This document shows positions 14,556-19,605 of a stretch of 19,605 nucleotides of DNA, piece after piece (the first letter of the stretch is position 1; each line of letters begins with the position of its first letter). Under the pieces are notes generated by a model. The model was not told the origin of the DNA. It was given only the letters and a program-made list of their open reading frames with translations, and did not search any database. The stretch spans positions 1 through 19,605 of the forward strand of contig PXES01000299.1 of the NCBI GenBank assembly GCA_003564655.1, in the 5' to 3' direction. Source of the stretch: Paracoccaceae bacterium. Lineage in GTDB: Bacteria; Pseudomonadota; Alphaproteobacteria; Rhodobacterales; Rhodobacteraceae. The position numbers were made by a program, and so were the translations under genes.

Positions 14556-15151
14556 GACCAGCCCGCCACGCGGGCGCGATGCTCCGCGTCGGTCAGGTGA
14601 AAGCGCGGCGAGATGAACTCCTCGGCGCGGGTGATCCAGCCGCCCTTTCCTCCGTCGCGGCGGCGGGCGAATTTGCGGCTGGCCGGGCGGCGGTCGCCGA
14701 TGCGGTAGTAATAGTCGCGTCGCGCGATCCCGTAGGCATCGGCCAGATGCGCGGGCGCCATCTCGAAGGCGCGCCGGGCCGCGCCGATCGTCTGCGGCCC
14801 GATCACCCCATCGACACTGACCGCGATCCCCATCTCGCCCAACAGCCGCTGCAGGATGCGCACTGCATTCGCGCCCGCATTCACATACATGTCGAACACC
14901 GTCGCCCAGAGCGGCTCCGGCAATTCGGCGATGCGCGGGCGGGTGAAGTAATGCTCGATATAGATCTCGATCGCCTCTTCGCGGGTCAGGCGACGCACAT
15001 CCTCGACGCCGATCTGCTGGTCGGGGCGCAGACGGCGCAGCGTGTGGATCGTGACGCCGAAATTGGTGGCGCCGCCGGGGTCGTCGGGGTCGTTGACATA
15101 GCCGCCTTCGCGGCGAACGATCGCTTCGGCGAGTTTTCTGACATCCTGCAT
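14552..15151 (-). CDS. Holin-associated N-acetylmuramidase (glycoside hydrolase 108 family)
   Basis: A 199-residue endolysin that would cut the glycan chains of peptidoglycan. The N-terminal EGGYVNDPDDPGGATNFGVT contains the catalytic glutamate, Glu15 of the chosen protein. A C-terminal peptidoglycan-binding part (about residues 110-180; VDGVIGPQTIGAA) follows, as in the family. There is no signal peptide, so export depends on the coupled holin. I chose the ATG at 15151 because the family begins a few residues before the catalytic motif; the longer upstream frame is low-complexity. The ribosome binding site is weak (GGATGG). The gene is divergent from ribB, 172 bp away, and no TTAA-N7-TTAA CtrA-type site is visible between them. 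Confidence 0.88.
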   Translation of the reverse strand: MQDVRKLAEAIVRREGGYVNDPDDPGGATNFGVTIHTLRRLRPDQQIGVEDVRRLTREEAIEIYIEHYFTRPRIAELPEPLWATVFDMYVNAGANAVRILQRLLGEMGIAVSVDGVIGPQTIGAARRAFEMAPAHLADAYGIARRDYYYRIGDRRPASRKFARRRDGGKGGWITRAEEFISPRFHLTDAEHRARVAGWS

Positions 15152-15218
15152 GGGGGTCCATCCGGTTGGGCAAGCGGGAAATCTGCCAGACCCGCCCCAA
15201 CACCGCGCTAACGCAGCG

Positions 15219-15253
15219 TGCGCAGCACCCCCCCCGCGCACATCGGCTGCGCA
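15219..15253. promoter_or_regulatory. Inverted repeat with C-tract between endolysin and ribB
   Basis: TGCGCAGC (15219-15226) and GCTGCGCA (15246-15253) are perfect 8-bp arms around 19 nt that include a run of eight cytosines. It lies in the divergent promoter region of the lysis genes and ribB. It may be a regulator site or another structural element like the palindromic repeats; no function can be assigned. Confidence 0.35.
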
Positions 15254-15323
15254 TCACACCCCCTTTCCCCGCCGGGGCCTTTGGGCTATCTGCGGGCGCA
15301 ACAGATAAAGGACAGCCCGCCCC

Positions 15324-16451
15324 ATGCACTACGAACAGCCCGGCGAGGTCGAGCAGAGCTGGCGCGACGCCATCTCGACCACCGAGGACATCCTCGACGA
15401 GGCCCGCAAGGGCCGCATGTTCATCCTCGTCGATCACGAGGATCGCGAGAATGAGGGCGATCTGGTAATCCCCGCCCAGATGGCCACGCCCGAGGTCATC
15501 AACTTCATGGCCACCCATGGCAAGGGCCTGATCTGCCTGAGCCTTTCGGGCGAACGGATCGACCAGCTCGGCCTGCCGCTGATGGCGTCTTCGAACTCGT
15601 CGCGGCACGAGACCGCCTTTACCGTCTCGATCGAGGCGCGCGAGGGTGTCTCGACCGGCATCTCGGCGCATGACCGGGCGCGCACCGTGGCGGTGGCCAT
15701 CGACCCGGCCAAGGGGGCTGCCGATATCGCCTCGCCCGGTCATGTGTTTCCGCTGCGGGCGCGCGATGGGGGCGTTCTGGTGCGCGCGGGCCATACCGAG
15801 GCGGCGGTCGATATCGCGCGGCTGGCGGGGCTGAACGCCGCGGGCGTGATCTGCGAGATCATGAACGAGGATGGCAGCATGGCCCGGCTGCCCGATCTGG
15901 TGGCTTTCGCCCAGCGCCACGGGCTGAAGATCGGCACGATCTCTGACCTGATCGCCTATCGTCGGCGGCATGACAACCTTGTGCGAGTGATGTCCGAGCA
16001 GACGATCACCTCGGAGTTCGGGGGCGACTGGGTGATGCGGGTCTATTCCGACACCACGCAGGGGGCCGAGCATGTGGTGCTGATCAAGGGCGATATCAGC
16101 GGCCCCGAGCCGGTGATGGTGCGGATGCACGCCTTTGACCCGTTGCTGGACATGGTGGGCGTGGCCGGGGCAGAGCGTGCAGGCGAATTCGGCGATGCGA
16201 TGCGGCTGATCGGTGCCGAGGGGCGTGGTGTGTTGGTGCTGCTGCGCGACACGCATATGAAGATGGCGCTGTCCGAGGCCGCGCCCCAGACGCTGCGGCA
16301 ATACGGGCTGGGTGCGCAGATCCTGTCGTCGCTGGGGCTGCACGAGTTGATCCTTCTGACGAATTCGGCCACGCCCAAGGTGGGGGGGCTGGATGGCTAC
16401 GGGCTGTCGATCACCGGCACGCGCCCGATCCCTGCAAGCAAAGGGCGCTGA
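15324..16451 (+). CDS. ribB: 3,4-dihydroxy-2-butanone 4-phosphate synthase with degenerate GTP cyclohydrolase II domain
   Basis: Makes the four-carbon unit of riboflavin from ribulose 5-phosphate. The 375-residue protein has an intact RibB domain to about residue 212: HEDRENEGD at 38-46, the STGISAHDRA region and SPGH ending at His140. The C-terminal half has the outline of a GTP cyclohydrolase II (RibA) domain, but the Cys-x10-Cys-x-Cys zinc site is absent: the corresponding stretch (about 268-285) reads MHAFDPLLDMVGV and no cysteine occurs after residue 177. This half is therefore very unlikely to act on GTP, and a separate RibA must exist. AAAGGA precedes the ATG at 15324. It heads ribB-ribH-nusB-aat. 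I see no FMN riboswitch upstream. Confidence 0.92.
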   Translation: MHYEQPGEVEQSWRDAISTTEDILDEARKGRMFILVDHEDRENEGDLVIPAQMATPEVINFMATHGKGLICLSLSGERIDQLGLPLMASSNSSRHETAFTVSIEAREGVSTGISAHDRARTVAVAIDPAKGAADIASPGHVFPLRARDGGVLVRAGHTEAAVDIARLAGLNAAGVICEIMNEDGSMARLPDLVAFAQRHGLKIGTISDLIAYRRRHDNLVRVMSEQTITSEFGGDWVMRVYSDTTQGAEHVVLIKGDISGPEPVMVRMHAFDPLLDMVGVAGAERAGEFGDAMRLIGAEGRGVLVLLRDTHMKMALSEAAPQTLRQYGLGAQILSSLGLHELILLTNSATPKVGGLDGYGLSITGTRPIPASKGR

Positions 16452-16452
16452 G

Positions 16453-16992
16453 ATGGCTGGAACAGAGACGCATTACACGCTTCCGCTGCCCGAATTCGAA
16501 CAATCGCCCCGGCTATTGATCGTCGTCGCGCCGTATTACAAGGACATCTCCGACATGCTGGTGGCTGGCGCCCGCGCCACGATCGAAGCGGTCGGCGGCA
16601 CGCATGAGCTGATCGAGGTGCCCGGCGCGCTCGAGGTGCCGACGGCCATCGGGCAGGCCCACCGGCTGGCGAATTTCGACGGGTTCGTGGCCCTTGGCTG
16701 CGTGATCCGGGGCGAGACGACGCATTACGAGACCGTGTGCAATGACAGTTCGCGCGCGCTGACGCTGCTGGGGTTGCAGGGGGCGTGCATCGGCAATGGC
16801 ATCCTCACCGTCGAGACCCGCGCCCAGGCCGAAATCCGCGCCGAGGTGGACGGGCAGAACAAGGGCGGCGGCGCGGCGGCGGCGGCGCTGCATCTGATTG
16901 CGCTGGCGCGGCACTGGGGCGGGGTGAAGCGGCCCGTGGGCTTCAAGCCCGGCGCCGACGAGTTCCAGATCGCCAGCGGATCGCAGGCATGA
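16453..16992 (+). CDS. ribH: 6,7-dimethyl-8-ribityllumazine synthase
   Basis: Joins the RibB product to 5-amino-6-ribitylaminouracil, the penultimate step of riboflavin synthesis. The 179-residue protein shows the family motifs in order: VVAPYYKDISDMLVAGA, VPGALEVP, GFVALGCVIRGETTHYETV with catalytic His91, and GNGILTVETRAQAEIRA. It is slightly longer than the usual 155 residues at both ends. The ATG at 16453 lies 1 nt after the ribB stop, with AAAGGG inside the end of ribB as ribosome binding site. Its stop overlaps the nusB start by ATGA. This ribH-nusB arrangement is common in proteobacteria. Confidence 0.96.
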   Translation: MAGTETHYTLPLPEFEQSPRLLIVVAPYYKDISDMLVAGARATIEAVGGTHELIEVPGALEVPTAIGQAHRLANFDGFVALGCVIRGETTHYETVCNDSSRALTLLGLQGACIGNGILTVETRAQAEIRAEVDGQNKGGGAAAAALHLIALARHWGGVKRPVGFKPGADEFQIASGSQA

Positions 16993-17474
16993 GCAAGACC
17001 CGCCGCAACCGGCCCGGGCTGGAGGAAAAGCGCGTGCTGCGCGGGGCCTCGCGGTTCTACGCGGTGCAGGCGCTGTTCCAGATGGAGGCCTCGGACGTGC
17101 CGATCGGAACCATCCTGACCGAGTTCGAGGCCCACCGCATCGGCGCCGAGACCGAGACCGAGCACTGGGCCGAGGCCGATCGCACCCATTTCCGCCGCCT
17201 GATCGAGACAGCGGTAGAGCGGCAGGCGAAGATCGACCAGATGACCGACCGGGCGCTGGTCGCGAAATGGCCCATCGAGCGGATCGACCCGACGCTGCGC
17301 GCCCTGTTCCGCGCCGCCGGGGCCGAGATGGTCGGCACGCAGTCCCCGCCGCGGGTGATCGTGTCGCAATTCGTCGAGATTGCGCATGCCTTCTTCCCCG
17401 AGGGGCGCGAGCCGGGTTTCGTCAATGCGGTGCTCGACCACATGGCGCGCGAGGCCCGCCCCGACGCGTTCTGA
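16989..17474 (+). CDS. nusB: Transcription antitermination factor NusB
   Basis: Small all-helical RNA-binding protein that, with S10 (NusE), acts at BoxA sites for antitermination in rRNA operons. The 161-residue protein has the basic N-terminus followed by RGASRFYAVQALFQME, then the C-terminal helices with WPIERIDPTLRALFRAAGAE and VIVSQFVEIAHAFFPEGREPGFVNAVLD, which is the family's most conserved part. The start overlaps the ribH stop by 4 nt (ATGA), giving translational coupling; aat begins 7 bp after the stop. Confidence 0.95.
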   Translation: MSKTRRNRPGLEEKRVLRGASRFYAVQALFQMEASDVPIGTILTEFEAHRIGAETETEHWAEADRTHFRRLIETAVERQAKIDQMTDRALVAKWPIERIDPTLRALFRAAGAEMVGTQSPPRVIVSQFVEIAHAFFPEGREPGFVNAVLDHMAREARPDAF

Positions 17475-17481
17475 GGTGCGC

Positions 17482-18120
17482 ATGTCCGCGGCGCTGACCC
17501 CCGAGGTGGTGTTGCAGGCCTATCGCATGGGCGTGTTCCCGATGGCCGCGCAGCGCGACGATCCGCGCCTTTACTGGTTCGACCCCGAAGATCGCGGTAT
17601 CCTGCCGCTGCGCGGGTTTCACCTGTCGCGCAGCCTGCGCCGCCGCTTTCGCGCGCCGGGGCTGCGCGCCACGCTGAATGCCGATTTCAGTGGTGTCATG
17701 GCGGGCTGCGCGAGGCGGCGCGAGACTTGGATCAACGCCGAAATCGTGCGGCTGTTCATGGAACTCAACGCGCAAGGCCACGCCCATTCGCTCGAGGTGT
17801 GGGAGGGCGATGCGCTGGCGGGCGGGGTCTACGGGCTGGCCATTGGCGGGGTGTTCTGCGGCGAGAGCATGTTCTCGAACCGCCGCGACGGCTCGAAATT
17901 GGCGTTGGCCTGGCTGGTCGCGCATCTCGATGCCTGTGGCTTCGTGCTGTTCGACACGCAGTATCTGACCGATCACCTGGCCTCGCTGGGCGGGGTCGCG
18001 ATCCCGCGCGCCACCTATCACGCGCGGCTGCGTCAGGCGCTGGGCGTGGATGCCGACATTCTGCGCCGCCCGCTGCCCGCGGCCTATGAGGTGGTGCAGT
18101 TCAACACCCAGACATCGTAG
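17482..18120 (+). CDS. aat: Leucyl/phenylalanyl-tRNA--protein transferase
   Basis: Adds Leu or Phe from charged tRNA to N-terminal Arg or Lys of proteins, marking them for ClpS/ClpAP degradation under the N-end rule. The 212-residue protein shows AYRMGVFPMA, YWFDPEDRGILPL, TWINAEIVRLFMELNAQGHA and the core GGVYGLAIGGVFCGESMFSN followed by FVLFDTQYLTDHL, all family hallmarks. The ATG at 17482 has GAGGTG directly upstream and lies 7 bp after nusB. The last 37 bp overlap the end of the convergent DUF2155 gene. Confidence 0.95.
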   Translation: MSAALTPEVVLQAYRMGVFPMAAQRDDPRLYWFDPEDRGILPLRGFHLSRSLRRRFRAPGLRATLNADFSGVMAGCARRRETWINAEIVRLFMELNAQGHAHSLEVWEGDALAGGVYGLAIGGVFCGESMFSNRRDGSKLALAWLVAHLDACGFVLFDTQYLTDHLASLGGVAIPRATYHARLRQALGVDADILRRPLPAAYEVVQFNTQTS

Positions 18121-18494
18121 CGGGCGTGGTCGAGTGCGTTCAGCGCCGGCGAGGATGCGATCATCCAGCCCGAGAAGATCATGTCATCGGCGCGGGTGTC
18201 GAACACGTCGATCCAGGCATAGGCCTCGCCCGCCGGATTCTCGACCGGGTAGCGGCATTCCTCGAGCATGACGATCAGATGCCCGATCTGGCGCGAATCG
18301 CCGCTCGACAGCGACAGATCCTGCGTCGTGCCCGCCACCTTGTCGAGCCCGCGCAGCGTCGCGCCGGAGGCCGAGCCGATCCGGTCGCTGGCCTGCGGCA
18401 CCTCGATCTCCTGCGCGCCCGCGCCAAATGGCGGGAGCGTCAGCAGCAGGACGGCGGCGATGGCGCGGGCGCGCTCAGCGGCGGTTGCGATCAT
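18084..18494 (-). CDS. DUF2155 domain protein, predicted periplasmic
   Basis: A 136-residue protein with a signal peptide: basic start, hydrophobic core about residues 10-22 and a likely cleavage after AGA near residue 27. The mature part contains TLRGLDKVAGTTQDLSLSSG, EECRYP, AYAWIDVFDTR and FSGWMIASSPALNALDHARYDVWVLNC, the typical DUF2155 pattern with two cysteines that could pair in the periplasm. Function is unknown. The ATG at 18494 has AAGGGA upstream and lies inside the end of the 32-residue ORF, suggesting coupling. The 3' end overlaps aat tail to tail by 37 bp, so the two genes constrain each other's sequence there. Confidence 0.9.
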   Translation of the reverse strand: MIATAAERARAIAAVLLLTLPPFGAGAQEIEVPQASDRIGSASGATLRGLDKVAGTTQDLSLSSGDSRQIGHLIVMLEECRYPVENPAGEAYAWIDVFDTRADDMIFSGWMIASSPALNALDHARYDVWVLNCTTS

Positions 18495-18573
18495 TGCGTC
18501 CCTTGGTGCGCTGCCGATACAGGAAGTCGTTGATCAGCCTGCGCAGGATGCGCATCAGGTGAAAACGGTTCAT
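18475..18573 (-). CDS. Small basic ORF (32 residues) between NDUFA12 and DUF2155 genes
   Basis: The ORF starts MNRFHLMRILRRLINDFLYR and ends in a strongly basic tail. Its ATG overlaps the NDUFA12 stop codon as ATGA, with GGAG 6 nt upstream, an ideal spacing. Its stop lies 20 nt inside the DUF2155 gene. The first 20 residues could form an amphipathic or hydrophobic helix followed by positive charge, as in small membrane-associated proteins. I recognise no family. It may be a real small protein, or act only to carry ribosomes from one gene to the next. Confidence 0.5.
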   Translation of the reverse strand: MNRFHLMRILRRLINDFLYRQRTKGRNDRNRR

Positions 18574-18944
18574 TCCGGGCTCCAGGCTTCGTAATCCTTG
18601 CGCGGTTCGGGCTTGGGGCGGCGGATCGAGCCGCGCGGCGCATAGGCCAAGGGGGTGCCTGTCAGGTTTTCCTGATGTGGGTTTTCCCATGGCTTTTGTG
18701 CCAGCGGGCGCTCGGTCGGGGGCTCGTCCCAGGTGTGGTGCAGCCAGCCATGCCAGTCGGGTGCAATGCGGCTGGCCTCGGACTCGCCGTTATAGATCAC
18801 CCAGCGCCGCTTGCCGTCGCGCGAGCGGTAGAAGACATTGCCCTGCTCATCCTCGCCCACCCGCACGCCGTGGCGCCAGGTATGAAAGGCAGTGTTCAGG
18901 GTCGAGCCGTTCCACCAGGTCAGCAGGCGCAACAGGAATTTCAT
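18570..18944 (-). CDS. NADH:ubiquinone oxidoreductase subunit NDUFA12 family protein
   Basis: A 124-residue accessory protein of respiratory complex I, related to mitochondrial NDUFA12 (B17.2) and present in alphaproteobacteria. Visible are the start LLRLLTWWNGSTLNTAFHTW, then GEDEQGNVFYRS, RRWVIYNGESEASRIAPDWH and GWLHHTWDEPP, the family core; the C-terminal third is Pro/Arg-rich and variable. It is not with the nuo operon here, as is usual for this gene. The ATG at 18944 has GAGGG about 9 nt upstream. The last codon overlaps the start of the 32-residue ORF. Confidence 0.93.
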   Translation of the reverse strand: MKFLLRLLTWWNGSTLNTAFHTWRHGVRVGEDEQGNVFYRSRDGKRRWVIYNGESEASRIAPDWHGWLHHTWDEPPTERPLAQKPWENPHQENLTGTPLAYAPRGSIRRPKPEPRKDYEAWSPE

Positions 18945-19003
18945 CGGCGGGCCCTCGCTTGGCGCTAGTGCGCCCCTGTATGCACCAACGGGCCACGAAA
19001 CGC

Positions 19004-19020
19004 CAGCCCGAACCGGGCTG
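19004..19020. other. Short GC hairpin upstream of msrB
   Basis: CAGCCCG (19004-19010) and CGGGCTG (19014-19020) form a perfect 7-bp stem with an AAC loop between divergent NDUFA12 and msrB genes. It could be a regulator site or a transcript hairpin. Confidence 0.3.
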
Positions 19021-19028
19021 TCCGGCGG

Positions 19029-19058
19029 TTGGAAACCGGACCGCCATGGGTCTATGTT
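19029..19058 (+). promoter_or_regulatory. Possible sigma-70-type promoter of msrB
   Basis: TTGGAA (19029-19034) and TATGTT (19053-19058) are 18 bp apart, about 30 nt before the msrB ATG. No RpoE-type TGATCC is present here. Pattern match only. Confidence 0.35.
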
Positions 19059-19088
19059 TTCGCGCAGCCATCACGACAGGAGTCCGCC

Positions 19089-19529
19089 ATGCCCCGCTAC
19101 GAACGCCGCCCCGAGATGATCGAGGCCCTGACCCCCGAGCAATTCCACGTCACGCAGGAAAACGGCACCGAGCGGCCCTGGTCCGGGGAATACAACGACA
19201 ACAAGCGCACGGGCATCTATGTCGATATCGTCTCGGGCGAGCCGCTTTTTGCGTCAAGCGACAAATACGAGTCGGGCTGCGGATGGCCCAGCTTCACCCG
19301 CCCGCTGGTGAGAGATCACATTGTCGAGAAAACCGACCAGTCGCTTGGCATGTCGCGGGTCGAGGTCCGTTCGCGCCACGCCGACAGCCATCTGGGCCAT
19401 GTCTTCCCCGACGGCCCGCGCGACCGGGGCGGCCTGCGCTACTGCATCAACTCGGCCGCGCTGCGCTTCATCCCGGTCGAGGAGATGGAGGCCGAGGGGT
19501 ATGGCGACTGGCTCGATCAGGTCGGCTGA
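19089..19529 (+). CDS. msrB: Peptide-methionine (R)-S-oxide reductase MsrB, zinc-less form
   Basis: Repairs oxidised methionine (R-sulfoxide) in proteins with thioredoxin as reductant. The 146-residue protein shows ESGCGWPSFTRP (Cys64, probable resolving cysteine), RSRHADSHLGHVFPDGP, and GLRYCINSAALRF with catalytic Cys119. The two CxxC pairs that bind zinc in many MsrBs are replaced (GIYVDIVSGEPLF and EVRSRHADSH), as in zinc-less members. No signal peptide, so cytoplasmic. The ATG at 19089 has CAGGAG 6-7 nt upstream; an in-frame TTG at 19029 would add residues unlike the family. Confidence 0.95.
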   Translation: MPRYERRPEMIEALTPEQFHVTQENGTERPWSGEYNDNKRTGIYVDIVSGEPLFASSDKYESGCGWPSFTRPLVRDHIVEKTDQSLGMSRVEVRSRHADSHLGHVFPDGPRDRGGLRYCINSAALRFIPVEEMEAEGYGDWLDQVG

Positions 19530-19562
19530 GACTGGTCGGCGGACCCGGTCGGGACTAATTGA

Positions 19563-19582
19563 GTGTCACGCTGCCGTGACAC
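19563..19582. promoter_or_regulatory. Palindrome near right edge, operator or terminator
   Basis: GTGTCACG (19563-19570) and CGTGACAC (19575-19582) are perfect 8-bp arms with a CTGC centre, 34 bp after the msrB stop. It could end msrB transcription, but no T-run follows. An ATG at 19601 preceded by GGGGACAGG suggests a gene starting at the edge, so an operator for that gene is equally possible. Confidence 0.4.
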
Positions 19583-19605
19583 GGACCGAACGGGGACAGG
19601 ATGAC

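Noticed and set aside
15152..15323. FMN riboswitch upstream of ribB
   Set aside because: The conserved RFN sequence blocks are not present and the leader is too short.
15152..15323. CtrA binding site upstream of the lysis genes
   Set aside because: No TTAA-N7-TTAA or even a clear TTAA half-site; only a TTAGCG-like stretch.
14049..16343. 764-codon minus-strand frame spanning holin, endolysin region and opposite ribB
   Set aside because: Only its last 168 residues are a real protein (holin); the rest is antisense to ribB or out of frame with the endolysin.
19029..19088. TTG start giving a longer MsrB
   Set aside because: Extra residues do not resemble the family and the ATG at 19089 has CAGGAG upstream.

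Overview
The window is a GC-rich chromosomal segment from an alphaproteobacterium, most likely a Rhodobacterales/Paracoccaceae member related to Rhodobacter. The evidence is a RpoH-I-type sigma factor next to an RluA-family enzyme, a ChrR whose zinc ligands sit almost residue for residue where they do in Rhodobacter sphaeroides (from memory), an NDUFA12-type complex I protein, DUF2155/DUF3775/DUF6476 proteins, and a holin/endolysin pair of the gene-transfer-agent type. I see no transposase, integrase, CRISPR array, rRNA or tRNA. Gene identities come from reading translated motifs, not from searches.

Layout. (1) 1-2054, minus strand: preT-preA, reductive pyrimidine degradation; preA runs off the left edge. 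An AT-rich palindrome sits upstream. (2) 2357-4740: a small membrane protein (DUF6476) and an RluA-family pseudouridine synthase start head to head inside one palindrome, followed by rpoH and a strong hairpin. (3) 4742-5637: about 900 bp with no credible gene but several stem-loops, including the first copy of a palindromic repeat. (4) 5638-7212: a gamma-glutamyltransferase, then the second repeat copy. (5) 7489-13563: the singlet-oxygen stress module. rpoE-chrR (minus strand) is divergent from a five-gene operon whose genes all overlap at start/stop codons: FAD oxidoreductase, DUF1365, MFS transporter, DUF3833 and SDR. The 252-bp intergenic region carries two RpoE-type promoters facing apart, both with TGATCC and an 18-bp spacer. 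(6) 13621-13950: a DUF3775 gene whose Shine-Dalgarno lies in a hairpin, then a third, structurally similar palindrome. (7) 14049-15151, minus strand: endolysin plus holin, resembling the lysis cassette used by Rhodobacter gene transfer agents. (8) 15324-18120: ribB-ribH-nusB-aat. The GTP cyclohydrolase II half of RibB has lost its metal-binding cysteines. (9) 18084-18944, minus strand: NDUFA12, a 32-residue small ORF and DUF2155, coupled by overlaps. (10) 19089-19529: msrB, a zinc-less methionine sulfoxide reductase, and a palindrome at the right edge.

How they work together. The core of the window is an oxidative/photo-oxidative stress locus. ChrR would hold RpoE inactive until singlet oxygen; released RpoE would drive its own operon and the adjacent lipid-modifying operon. 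In R. sphaeroides, homologues of the first two operon genes are linked to furan fatty acid synthesis and to ChrR turnover (from memory). The methyltransferase such a pathway needs is not in this window. RpoH and MsrB are further stress functions, but I found no RpoE-type promoter in front of either. The remaining genes are housekeeping or lysis functions.
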